Assembly: GCA_964609975.1 (NCBI GenBank)
Contig: CAZSTR010000001.1
Location: 1-64,000 of the forward strand
DNA from: UBA5905 sp964609975
Lineage (GTDB): Bacteria > Bacillota > Clostridia > Oscillospirales > Acutalibacteraceae
Direction: 5' to 3'
DNA: 64,000 nt
Numbering within the stretch: position 1 is the stretch's first letter; each line of letters begins with the position of its first letter. The translations under genes were made by a program, and so were the position numbers. The notes under the pieces are model-generated. The model was not told the origin of the DNA. It was given only the letters and a program-made list of their open reading frames with translations, and did no database searches. This document shows, one piece after another, positions 1-6,455 of this stretch.

Positions 1-1034
1 ACAAGGCTATTCGCATCGTTCGGGAAACCGACGAGGAGGCGGAGGTTGTGCCGAACCTGATGATTGGCTTCGGCATCGACCAGGTGCAGGCGGAATATGT
101 GGCGGAAATCAAGCTGCGCCAGCTGAACCGGGAATATATCCTCAAGCGTTTGGAGGATGTGGCCGATTTGGAAAAACGGGTGACGGAGCTGGAGGAAACC
201 CTCGGCTCGAAAAGCCGTATTCGCCGGATTTTGATTGAGGAGCTGCAGGCGGTGGCGAAAAAATACGGCCAGCCCCGCCGCACTCGGCTGATTTATGCAG
301 CGGATTTGAAGCAGGAGCAGGCCGAGGAGGAGGAAATCCCCGATTATCCCTGCACGCTGTTCTTTACAAAGGATGGCTATTTCAAGAAAATCACGCCCCA
401 ATCGTTGCGTATGAGCGGCGAACAAAAGCTGAAGGAGGGGGACACGGTTGTGCAAACCGTCGAAACCTCCAACGCCAAGGAGCTGTTGTTTTTCTCAGAC
501 CGTGGCGCGGTATACAAGTCCCGTGTGGCCGATTTCAAGGACACGAAGGCCAGCGTGATGGGGGATTATATCCCGGCCCAGCTGGGCTTCGACGCCGGCG
601 AAGGGGTGGCGTATATGGCGGTTTTGTCGGAATACACCGGATATATGCTCTTTTTCTTTGAAAATGGAAAGGCGGCGAAGGTGGAAATGGCTGCCTATGC
701 GACAAAAACCAACCGCCGCAAGCTGGTGGGTGCTTATAGCGACAAATCGCCGCTGGTGGGCATCGACTATGCCACCGAGGACAGGGACTATTTGCTCACT
801 ACTACCTCCGGCCGCCGTTTGCTGGTGCACACCGGCGCGATTTCGGCCAAATCCACCCGCAACACCATCGGCGTGCAGGTGATGACGCTGAAAGGACGGC
901 ATACGCTGGAAAGCGTGTCCGCCTATACGCCGGGCACCCTCACGAAGGAAAGCCGCTATCGTACGCGGTCGCTACCGGCCGCCGGCGCGTTGCCGCTGGC
1001 GGAGGATTTCGGCGAGCAGATGACCCTTCTGTGA
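1..1034 (+). CDS. Type II topoisomerase (gyrase/topo IV) subunit A, C-terminal part
   Basis: The gene is cut by the left window edge; its reading frame starts at base 3. What remains is the end of the breakage-reunion domain, with a coiled-coil stretch of alternating Lys, Leu and Glu, followed by the C-terminal beta-pinwheel whose repeated blades wrap DNA. The catalytic tyrosine lies upstream of the window. I see no canonical GyrA box in the pinwheel, which favours a ParC-like (topoisomerase IV) subunit, but the call between GyrA and ParC is uncertain. The protein cuts and passes duplex DNA together with its B subunit, which must lie to the left. The family is certain; the subunit name is not. 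Confidence 0.88.
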   Translation, partial: KAIRIVRETDEEAEVVPNLMIGFGIDQVQAEYVAEIKLRQLNREYILKRLEDVADLEKRVTELEETLGSKSRIRRILIEELQAVAKKYGQPRRTRLIYAADLKQEQAEEEEIPDYPCTLFFTKDGYFKKITPQSLRMSGEQKLKEGDTVVQTVETSNAKELLFFSDRGAVYKSRVADFKDTKASVMGDYIPAQLGFDAGEGVAYMAVLSEYTGYMLFFFENGKAAKVEMAAYATKTNRRKLVGAYSDKSPLVGIDYATEDRDYLLTTTSGRRLLVHTGAISAKSTRNTIGVQVMTLKGRHTLESVSAYTPGTLTKESRYRTRSLPAAGALPLAEDFGEQMTLL

Positions 1035-1042
1035 TAAAAAAG

Positions 1043-1103
1043 AAAACCGCTGCCGATGAATTGACCGTTCGTCAAGCTTCGTCGGGGCGGTTTTCGGCAG
1101 CGG
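1043..1103 (+). other. Hairpin after topoisomerase gene
   Basis: A 10-bp perfect stem pairs 1047-1056 with 1094-1103, just after the stop codon of the topoisomerase gene. No T-run follows, so it is not a standard intrinsic terminator; it may protect the mRNA 3' end or act with a factor. An alternative inner pairing of 1043-1050 with 1087-1094 is also possible. Confidence 0.4.
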
Positions 1104-1201
1104 TCACGGCAAACGCGTTGTTTCATAACCGTTGCTGGGGTTAGTATGCGCCGCCGTTGACTGCTTATGCACAGAAAATCCACCGGTTTCGAAAATTTTT
1201 C

Positions 1202-1230
1202 TTGCTTTTTTAGACAGTATGTGCTATCAT
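1202..1230 (+). promoter_or_regulatory. Probable sigma-A promoter of secG
   Basis: TTGCTT (1202-1207), 17-bp spacer, TATCAT (1225-1230). It lies 43 bp before the secG start in the 238-bp gap that otherwise holds only the hairpin. Confidence 0.6.
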
Positions 1231-1272
1231 ATATCAGTGCCTTTGTGGAACAAATTTCTGGAGGTTTTTGTG

Positions 1273-1566
1273 ATGTCTGTTTTTGAGTATATTATCGGCG
1301 GTGTGCTGATCGTGTTTTCTGTTTTGATTATCCTGGTCGTTCTGTTCCAGGAGGGAAGCCAGGCGAATCTGGGCGTGATTTCCGGAGCGGCGGATTCCTT
1401 CATGGATAAGGGACGCGCGAAAAGCTTGGATGCTCGCTTGGCGAAATGGACGAAGACCATTGCGGTTGTGTTTTTCGTTTTGGTGCTGGCCGGTATGCTG
1501 GTGACAAAATTTCTCGGGCCTGAAGCGCTGAAGGATGCGGCCACCGCTCTGGGAAGCTCCACCTGA
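1273..1566 (+). CDS. secG: Preprotein translocase subunit SecG
   Basis: SecG is the small accessory subunit of the SecYEG channel that exports unfolded proteins. The 97-residue product has the family layout: a first membrane helix at about residues 4-25, a conserved cytoplasmic loop rich in Gly, Ser and Asp (around 28-45), and a second helix at about 60-80. The start is the ATG after a GGAGG at 1259-1264; the longer open frame upstream has no ribosome site. The gene has its own promoter and terminator, so it is monocistronic here. Its more usual Firmicutes neighbours (rnr, smpB) are absent. Confidence 0.95.
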   Translation: MSVFEYIIGGVLIVFSVLIILVVLFQEGSQANLGVISGAADSFMDKGRAKSLDARLAKWTKTIAVVFFVLVLAGMLVTKFLGPEALKDAATALGSST

Positions 1567-1590
1567 TTTTTTAATGAAACAAAAGTGAAA

Positions 1591-1629
1591 AACAACCGGA
1601 GAGTTTATAAGGCTCCTCGGTTGTTTTTT
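1591..1629 (+). terminator. Intrinsic terminator after secG
   Basis: Stem 1591-1598 pairs with 1618-1625 (AACAACCG / CGGTTGTT) and runs into a T-tract, 25 bp past the secG stop. Confidence 0.8.
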
Positions 1630-1648
1630 GCGGATATGCGGATAAAGG

Positions 1649-1680
1649 AAATCCCCCGGCGTGCCGGGGGATTTGTTGCG
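1649..1680 (-). terminator. Intrinsic terminator of the precorrin-2 dehydrogenase gene
   Basis: A perfect 12-bp G+C-rich stem (1649-1660 with 1663-1674) and a two-base loop, followed on the minus strand by a T-rich tail. It sits just past the minus-strand stop at 1681, so the two convergent genes each have their own terminator. Confidence 0.75.
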
Positions 1681-2166
1681 TCATTCGGTTTTGATATTCT
1701 TTCGTGCTTTTTCCAAAAGCTCCGTCGCAGAGTCCAGGAGCTGGTCCCTGACGCCGGTGAGCACCTCCCGCGGCTCATCACCACCGACGGAGAGAATTAG
1801 CTGTTCGGCAGTGACCGTGCGGGGAAATTCGAAATTTCCATATTCGGCGGGGTCAAGCACATTGACGAGAATTCGCTTGGCCTTACATTCGGTGGCGATA
1901 GAGATGTTGAGAGTAGGGCTGTCCGTTGCAGCGACGCAAAGCTGTGAGTTGGAGCAATCGCCGCGAAAATAGCGGCGGGGGATATAGCGAATTTCGTTTT
2001 CGTCGATGAGAGCCTCCAGCTCCGGGCATACCGTCGGGGCAATCACCGTGACCTTTGCGCCGAAGCGCAACAGCTCCCGCGCCCGCCGCACGGTATTCTC
2101 ACCGCCGCCGAAAATGGTGCAATTGTTCCCGCACAAATCCAGATGAATTGGCATTTTTTCGGACAT
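1681..2166 (-). CDS. Precorrin-2 dehydrogenase / sirohydrochlorin ferrochelatase (Met8/CysG N-terminal type)
   Basis: This enzyme oxidises precorrin-2 to sirohydrochlorin with NAD and may insert iron to make siroheme. The N-terminal half is an NAD-binding Rossmann fold with the glycine-rich turn FGGGENT near residue 20, followed by the family's conserved region around the ATDS motif and the helical dimerisation part. Length (161) is at the short end for Met8-like proteins, which usually have about 150-220 residues. The start is the ATG behind an AGGGAG site; an upstream in-frame ATG lacks one. No other tetrapyrrole gene is nearby, so it stands alone, opposite secG. Confidence 0.82.
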   Translation of the reverse strand: MSEKMPIHLDLCGNNCTIFGGGENTVRRARELLRFGAKVTVIAPTVCPELEALIDENEIRYIPRRYFRGDCSNSQLCVAATDSPTLNISIATECKAKRILVNVLDPAEYGNFEFPRTVTAEQLILSVGGDEPREVLTGVRDQLLDSATELLEKARKNIKTE

Positions 2167-2205
2167 GGAATTCGCTCCCTTCCCCGAATATTCAAACACT
2201 GATTA

Positions 2206-2235
2206 AGTATATCGCAGGAAGCCGGTTCCATACAA
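2206..2235 (-). promoter_or_regulatory. Probable sigma-A promoter of the precorrin-2 dehydrogenase gene
   Basis: On the minus strand: TTGTAT (2230-2235), 18-bp spacer, TATACT (2206-2211), about 40 bp before the start. Confidence 0.55.
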
Positions 2236-2296
2236 TTCGCAAAATCGACAAACTTTGACAGAATAGTATAGTGGAAATTCATAGTTTTTGTTTTTT

Positions 2297-2324
2297 GCAT
2301 AGATTGCTTTTTCATGGACAAACT
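2297..2324 (+). promoter_or_regulatory. Candidate forespore sigma-F promoter of spoIIQ
   Basis: GCATA (2297-2301), 14-bp spacer, GGACAAACT (2316-2324). This resembles the Bacillus sigma-F pattern (GYWTA, about 15 bp, GG..A.AMT) and lies 32 bp before the spoIIQ start. The match is by eye, with one or two departures in the -10 element. Confidence 0.45.
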
Positions 2325-2355
2325 GATAGTGAGAGAGCAAAGGAGGCAACAGCAA

Positions 2356-3072
2356 ATGGAGAGAAAAACTAACTGGAAAAACGGCTCCAGGTTCAAGCGC
2401 TTTCTGAACGGGCGGGGGTTTTATGCGGCACTGGTGGTGTGTCTTTTGGCGGTGGGCGGCGTTTCCGTGGCCACCTTCGGGGAAAGGATTTTTGTCAGCG
2501 ATAAGGCCGACTCCTCGGAGCCTTCCTCCGGCACGAAGCCGGTAGAACAGCTGGTCACCAACCAGCCGGATGACCGAAAAACAACCACAACCACCTTTTC
2601 TTCGACAAGGATGACCACGACCACCGCTCCAAGGGCGGTGGATTTATATGTTTTTCCTCTGTCGAACACGGTGCAGAAGGCATATAGCGGGGAAGCGTTG
2701 GCATATTCTGAAACCATGGGAGACTGGCGTGTGCATGAGGGAACGGATTTCGTCGGCGAGTCGGGGCAGACGGTGAAGGCGCTGGCAGACGGCGAGGTGA
2801 AGGCTGTTTTTGAGGACCTGATTTGGGGCGGCATTGTGGAAATTGACCATGGCGTCGGCGTGATTTCCCGCTATTGCGGGGTGACCGCCTCGGTGAAGGC
2901 GGGTTCCTCGGTAAAGGTTGGAGACCCCATTGGTCAGCTTTCAACCGTGCCCTGCGAGGAAGCGCAGGGAGCACATCTGCACATGGAGCTGACGGTGGAC
3001 GGTGCGCCGGTGAATCCGGTGGAGGCCATCGGCCGGGATGTGCGATACGAAGCTCAGAAAACGCCGGATTGA
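2356..3072 (+). CDS. spoIIQ: Stage II sporulation protein Q, LytM/M23 domain membrane protein
   Basis: SpoIIQ sits in the forespore membrane and joins the mother-cell SpoIIIAH to form the engulfment channel. The 238-residue protein has a basic cytoplasmic N-terminus, one membrane helix at about 22-42, a Thr-rich linker (about 75-92) and a C-terminal LytM domain. The zinc ligands are complete: H127 and D131 (HEGTD) and the HLH motif at 207-209. In Bacillus subtilis SpoIIQ the first His is lost, whereas clostridial forms keep it. The start is the ATG behind AAAGGAGG; an in-frame ATG 42 bp upstream lacks a site. The gene stands alone, with a possible sigma-F promoter and a strong terminator. Another M23 role cannot be fully excluded. 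Confidence 0.8.
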   Translation: MERKTNWKNGSRFKRFLNGRGFYAALVVCLLAVGGVSVATFGERIFVSDKADSSEPSSGTKPVEQLVTNQPDDRKTTTTTFSSTRMTTTTAPRAVDLYVFPLSNTVQKAYSGEALAYSETMGDWRVHEGTDFVGESGQTVKALADGEVKAVFEDLIWGGIVEIDHGVGVISRYCGVTASVKAGSSVKVGDPIGQLSTVPCEEAQGAHLHMELTVDGAPVNPVEAIGRDVRYEAQKTPD

Positions 3073-3118
3073 GCCTGCCCTCGGAAGCCGCCCGTCGGCG
3101 GAAACGGTCAGAAGGGCA

Positions 3119-3162
3119 AAGCAGGAGAGCGGCCGACGATCGGCACGCTCTCCTGCTTTTTT
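3119..3162 (+). terminator. Intrinsic terminator after spoIIQ
   Basis: Stem 3121-3131 with 3146-3156 (GCAGGAGAGCG and its complement) followed by six T. Confidence 0.85.
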
Positions 3163-3194
3163 GAGACAAACAATTCGATTTTGAAAAAGGAAAA

Positions 3195-4382
3195 TCACAG
3201 GCCGGCGGCAACGCGCAGGGCATCCGCCTTGTCGGTGCGCTCCCAGGCGACATCTAAATCCTCCCGGCCGATGTGGCCGTAGGCGGCCAGCTGGCGATAA
3301 ATCGGTCGGCGCAGCTCCAGCGTGTCGATGATGGCGGCGGGGCGGAAATCGAAGACCGTCTTCACTGCCTCGGAGATGCGGTCGTCAGAGATTTTTCCTG
3401 TTCCGAAGGTTTCCACCAGAACGGAAACCGGGTGGGCCACCCCAATGGCATAGGCTAGCTGAATTTCACAGCGGTCTGCCAAACCCGCGGCCACCACATT
3501 TTTCGCCGCATGCCGAGCCATATAGCAGGCGGAGCGATCCACCTTTGTGGGATCCTTTCCCGAAAAAGCGCCGCCGCCGTGGCGGGCATAGCCGCCATAG
3601 GTGTCCACGATGATTTTGCGACCGGTCAGGCCGGTGTCCCCTTGGGGGCCGCCGACCACGAAGCGGCCGGTGGGGTTGACATAAATTTTCGTGTTTTCAT
3701 CCATCAGCTCCGCCGGAATCACCGGGCGAATCACCCGTTCAATCACATCCCGGCGAATGGTGTCCAGCTCCGCCTTGGCGCTGTGCTGGGTGGAAACCAC
3801 CACCGCCTCGATGCGCGCCGGCTGGTCGTTGACATACTCTACCGTCACCTGTGCCTTTCCGTCGGGGCGCAGATAGGGAAGGATGCCCTCCTTGCGCAGC
3901 TGGGTGAGCTGCTTGCATAGCTTGTGGGACAGAGAAATCGGCAGAGGCATCAGCTCCGGCGTTTCACGGCAGGCGTAGCCGAACATCATGCCCTGGTCTC
4001 CGGCGCCGACGCGGTCATAGGGGTCGTTGTCGGCGCTGATCCGGCTTTCGAGGGCGTCGTTGACTCCCATGGCGATGTCGGGGGACTGCTCGTCGATGGC
4101 GGTCATGATGGCGCAGGTGGAGCCGTCGAAGTTCCCTTCCTCGCCGTTATAGCCGATTTCCTTGATGACTTGTCGGGCGATGGCGGGGATGTCCGCATAG
4201 CAGGTGGTGGAGATTTCGCCCATGACCGTCACAACGCCGGTGGTGCAAAAGGTCTCACAGGCCACATGGGCGTTGGGGTCCTGCTGGATGATGGCGTCCA
4301 GAACGGCGTCGGAGATTTGGTCGCAAACCTTGTCGGGATGTCCTTCCGTGACCGATTCCGATGTGAATAAATGCTTGTTCAT
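3195..4382 (-). CDS. metK: S-adenosylmethionine synthetase
   Basis: MetK makes S-adenosylmethionine from methionine and ATP in the cytoplasm. The 395-residue product carries the ATP-binding HPDK at residues 15-18, the signature GAGDQGMMFGYA at 127-138, and the glycine-rich GGGAFSGKDPTKVD loop in the C-terminal half. The start is the ATG behind GGGAGG, not the longer open frame, which runs back into the leader. The gene is preceded by a SAM-I riboswitch and terminator, so it should be shut down by its own product. It is monocistronic: ribU upstream has its own leader. Confidence 0.97.
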   Translation of the reverse strand: MNKHLFTSESVTEGHPDKVCDQISDAVLDAIIQQDPNAHVACETFCTTGVVTVMGEISTTCYADIPAIARQVIKEIGYNGEEGNFDGSTCAIMTAIDEQSPDIAMGVNDALESRISADNDPYDRVGAGDQGMMFGYACRETPELMPLPISLSHKLCKQLTQLRKEGILPYLRPDGKAQVTVEYVNDQPARIEAVVVSTQHSAKAELDTIRRDVIERVIRPVIPAELMDENTKIYVNPTGRFVVGGPQGDTGLTGRKIIVDTYGGYARHGGGAFSGKDPTKVDRSACYMARHAAKNVVAAGLADRCEIQLAYAIGVAHPVSVLVETFGTGKISDDRISEAVKTVFDFRPAAIIDTLELRRPIYRQLAAYGHIGREDLDVAWERTDKADALRVAAGL

Positions 4383-4431
4383 ATACAAAACTACCTCCCA
4401 AAAAATATTTCGAAAAGCGACAAAAGGCGAC

Positions 4432-4462
4432 AAAAAACGCCCGGCCACAGCCGAGCGTCGGG
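4432..4462 (-). terminator. Riboswitch-controlled terminator before metK
   Basis: On the minus strand a G+C-rich stem ends in six T directly after the SAM-I aptamer and 50 bp before metK. This is the expression platform: the terminator forms when SAM is bound. Confidence 0.85.
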
Positions 4463-4469
4463 AAAAATC

Positions 4470-4567
4470 CTCATCTTTCGGTTGCAACCGCAGGATTTGG
4501 CACCTTATGGCAAAGCCACAGGTTGTCGGACATCATCGGGCCTGTTCCCTCCGTCACTCTTGATAAG
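4470..4567 (-). promoter_or_regulatory. SAM-I riboswitch (S-box) of metK
   Basis: The minus strand carries the S-box landmarks in order: CTTATCAAGAG at the 5' side of P1, GACGGAGGGAACAGGCCC, CCGACAACC, AGGTGCCAAATCC, and AAAGATGAG closing P1. Spacing and order fit the SAM-I aptamer. It is followed at once by an intrinsic terminator and then metK. Confidence 0.96.
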
Positions 4568-4588
4568 GTCGTTTAATTGTCGGGAGAA

Positions 4589-4617
4589 AGTATAGCACGC
4601 TTTCGCCGATTTGTCAA
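4589..4617 (-). promoter_or_regulatory. Sigma-A promoter of the metK riboswitch leader
   Basis: On the minus strand: TTGACA (4612-4617), 17-bp spacer, TATACT (4589-4594), with an extended TG before the -10. It is about 22 bp upstream of the aptamer. Confidence 0.8.
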
Positions 4618-4644
4618 CGGTTCCGGGTGCACAAATTTGAAAAA

Positions 4645-5313
4645 TCAGAAAATTCCGCCCCAGACGAGCAAGAGAAAAAAGAGCGTGACGGCGAAAAACA
4701 GCGCGACGAGCCCGAAAAGGTGCTTTTTCTGGCTTTCGCCGGTGGCATCGTGTTCCGCTGGGAACAGATGGGCGGCGCGCAGAGCGCGGACGGTGCTCTT
4801 GTATAACAGCACCGAAAGGGCGGCGTTAAGGCTCCCTTTCAAGAGGTTGAAGGGGAGAAACACCGTCGTCAGCATTCCGGCAACCGTTTCGCGGGGAACA
4901 TTCATATACAGAGGTGTGATGAGATAGTTCCACAGAAGCATGGCGGCGGTCATGGCGACTACGCCAACCGCCAGACCGAGAACGGCGCTTTTCAGCGCTC
5001 GCCGCCGCCGATAAAAGGCGGCGGAAATGCACACGAACAGGCAGGAGGAGAGCAAATTCATGGCACAGCCGATAAGCCCCGTGTCGCTGATGGTTACCAT
5101 CTCCACCAGCGCCACCACGGCGCACATCAGTCCGCCGTAAACCGGGCCGAAAAGGAACCCGCCGATGACCAGCAGAACATCCTTCGGCTCATATTTGAGA
5201 AACGCAACCACGGGGATGCGTATGAGAGCTACCGCCACAAAGGCCAGCGCGCACAGCATCGCCATGACGCAGAGCCGTTGTGGCTTTGCGGTGGCGGAAG
5301 GGAGATTTTTCAT
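4645..5313 (-). CDS. ribU: Riboflavin ECF transporter substrate-binding subunit RibU
   Basis: RibU is the membrane S component that captures riboflavin and works with the shared ECF ATPase module (EcfA, EcfA', EcfT), which is not in this window. The 222-residue protein has about six hydrophobic helices and the family's FxFGPxxGxxx pattern (FLFGPVYGG) after the second helix. The start ATG follows AGGAGG. The substrate assignment rests mainly on the FMN riboswitch and terminator directly upstream, which would repress the gene when flavin is plentiful. No rib biosynthesis genes are present here, so this leader serves the transporter alone. Confidence 0.93.
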   Translation of the reverse strand: MKNLPSATAKPQRLCVMAMLCALAFVAVALIRIPVVAFLKYEPKDVLLVIGGFLFGPVYGGLMCAVVALVEMVTISDTGLIGCAMNLLSSCLFVCISAAFYRRRRALKSAVLGLAVGVVAMTAAMLLWNYLITPLYMNVPRETVAGMLTTVFLPFNLLKGSLNAALSVLLYKSTVRALRAAHLFPAEHDATGESQKKHLFGLVALFFAVTLFFLLLVWGGIF

Positions 5314-5366
5314 GCCTTTGCCTCCTGTTCGATGTGAGTTGCGGCGCTTTCCGCAAAGAATTTACA

Positions 5367-5399
5367 AAAGAAAAACGCCTCGGAACAGCTTCCAAGACG
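5367..5399 (-). terminator. Riboswitch-controlled terminator before ribU
   Basis: A 10-bp stem (with G-T pairs) and four-base loop followed on the minus strand by TTTTTCTTTT. It lies between the FMN aptamer and ribU. Confidence 0.8.
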
Positions 5400-5430
5400 C
5401 GGTGCTCGGCGATGACGCCGACAGACCGGT

Positions 5431-5547
5431 TTTCTCTCCTCCGGACTTTGACCGTCGGTCCCGGAATTTCACTGGGTCAGTGTCCTCCCAGAGAGAGGAC
5501 AGTCGCGGACTGTAACCGCCGGTGGGGAATTGCACCCCGTCTCGAAA
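5431..5547 (-). promoter_or_regulatory. FMN riboswitch (RFN element) of ribU
   Basis: On the minus strand: GGGGTGCAATTCCCCACCGG, then CGGTTACAGTCCGCGAC, then TGACCCAGTGAAATTCCGGG, ACCGACGGTCAAAGTCCGGA and the closing GGAGAGAAA. These are the conserved blocks of the RFN aptamer in the right order. Confidence 0.97.
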
Positions 5548-5562
5548 ACGCATTATGTGTAT

Positions 5563-5590
5563 AGAATACACCGATTTCCGAATTTGTCAA
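5563..5590 (-). promoter_or_regulatory. Sigma-A promoter of the ribU leader
   Basis: On the minus strand: TTGACA (5585-5590), 16-bp spacer, TATTCT (5563-5568), just upstream of the FMN aptamer and just beyond the rnhA stop. Confidence 0.65.
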
Positions 5591-5598
5591 GAGAAAAA

Positions 5599-6045
5599 TC
5601 AGGGAGCGCCCGCCGGGTCGGTGTATTGTGCCACCGCCAGCCGGTCACAGCGCTCGTTTTCCGGATGGCCGTCGTGCCCCTTGACCCATACGAAGGTGAC
5701 CTTGTGCGTCTCCAGCAACGGCAGAAGCTTCTCCCACAAATCCACATTCACCGCCGGCTTTTTGTCCGCCTTGCGCCATCCGTTTCTTTTCCATCCATAG
5801 ACCCAGCCCTTTGTGATGGCGTCGATGACATATTTCGAGTCGCTGGTGAGCGTGACGGTACACGGCTCCTTGAGGGCGGACAGCGCCTCGATAACTGCGG
5901 TCAGCTCCATGCGGTTGTTGGTTGTTTCCGGCGCGCCGCCGGAAAGCTCCCGCTCCCGTCCCTGGAAGCGCAGAACAGCCCCCCAGCCGCCTCGCCCCGG
6001 ATTTCCGGAGCAGGCGCCGTCTGTGAAAATTTCCACCTGCTTCAT
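5599..6045 (-). CDS. rnhA: Ribonuclease HI
   Basis: RNase HI cuts the RNA strand of RNA-DNA hybrids left by replication and transcription. At 148 residues it matches the classic family length, and the active-site set is complete: D9 (in FTDGACSGNPG), E47 (RMEL), D69 (SDSKYV), H124 (VKGHDGHPENE) and D134. It keeps the basic handle region (GWVYGWKRNGW, 80-90) that helps bind the hybrid. The start is the ATG behind AAGGGAG. It has its own promoter and no partner gene. Confidence 0.97.
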   Translation of the reverse strand: MKQVEIFTDGACSGNPGRGGWGAVLRFQGRERELSGGAPETTNNRMELTAVIEALSALKEPCTVTLTSDSKYVIDAITKGWVYGWKRNGWRKADKKPAVNVDLWEKLLPLLETHKVTFVWVKGHDGHPENERCDRLAVAQYTDPAGAP

Positions 6046-6082
6046 GGTATGTCTCCCTTCGCGCAAAGTCGATTATGGCTAT

Positions 6083-6111
6083 ATTTTAGCAGAAAAGACA
6101 GAAAGAAACAA
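6083..6111 (-). promoter_or_regulatory. Probable sigma-A promoter of rnhA
   Basis: On the minus strand: TTGTTT (6106-6111), 17-bp spacer, TAAAAT (6083-6088), 38 bp before the ATG. Confidence 0.6.
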
Positions 6112-6161
6112 TACTCAAATGAAAAAAAACGGTGCGAGGGCGTTTTGAGGGGCGCAATCAC

Positions 6162-6190
6162 TTGACAATCCGGGCAACTTCCTGTAAACT
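6162..6190 (+). promoter_or_regulatory. Sigma-A promoter of the rnj operon leader
   Basis: TTGACA (6162-6167), 17-bp spacer, TAAACT (6185-6190). It points to an RNA starting near 6197, giving an untranslated leader of about 260 nt before RNase J. Confidence 0.75.
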
Positions 6191-6196
6191 AAAGAG

Positions 6197-6455
6197 GATG
6201 TATCGTGATCGGATTGACCGTCGCCGGTTGTGGAACGGCGTCGGAGGCTTGCCCCTTTTTCATGCTGCGGAACAGGGTGGGTGCGGAGCCCGCCGCCAAA
6301 CATAAATTTGCAAGAGCCGCCGTCCTGCCGCTTTGCGGTGGGACTGTTTCCGGTTTTTTTGCAGGGCAAAACGCCAAGCACGCATCAATGGACATTTGCG
6401 CAGACGACCGTCTGCACTTCAACCGACGATATTCGTTATTTTTTGGAGGAATTGT
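6197..6455 (+). ncRNA. Structured 5' leader of the RNase J gene, no known family
   Basis: The stretch between the promoter and the RNase J start holds no credible gene but several hairpins: 6218-6226 with 6236-6244 (one mismatch), 6276-6281 with 6289-6294, 6323-6331 with 6335-6343 (9 bp including wobble pairs), and 6400-6405 with 6410-6415. A run of seven T at 6354-6360 follows the third hairpin at a distance. I do not recognise a catalogued riboswitch, 6S RNA, SRP RNA or RNase P RNA. A leader that feeds back on the ribonuclease it encodes is possible but unproven. Confidence 0.4.

Noticed and set aside
1043..1103. Hairpin after the topoisomerase gene as an intrinsic terminator
   Set aside because: The stem is strong but no T-run follows, so it is recorded only as a hairpin.
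2229..2236. CATACAAT on the plus strand, resembling a sigma-E -10 element for spoIIQ
   Set aside because: It coincides with the -35 of the divergent minus-strand promoter, lies 120 bp from spoIIQ, and a better sigma-F element sits at 2297-2324.
6197..6365. The RNase J leader as 6S RNA, SRP RNA or RNase P RNA
   Set aside because: Size was tempting for 6S RNA, but the two ends do not pair, and the SRP and RNase P core motifs are missing.
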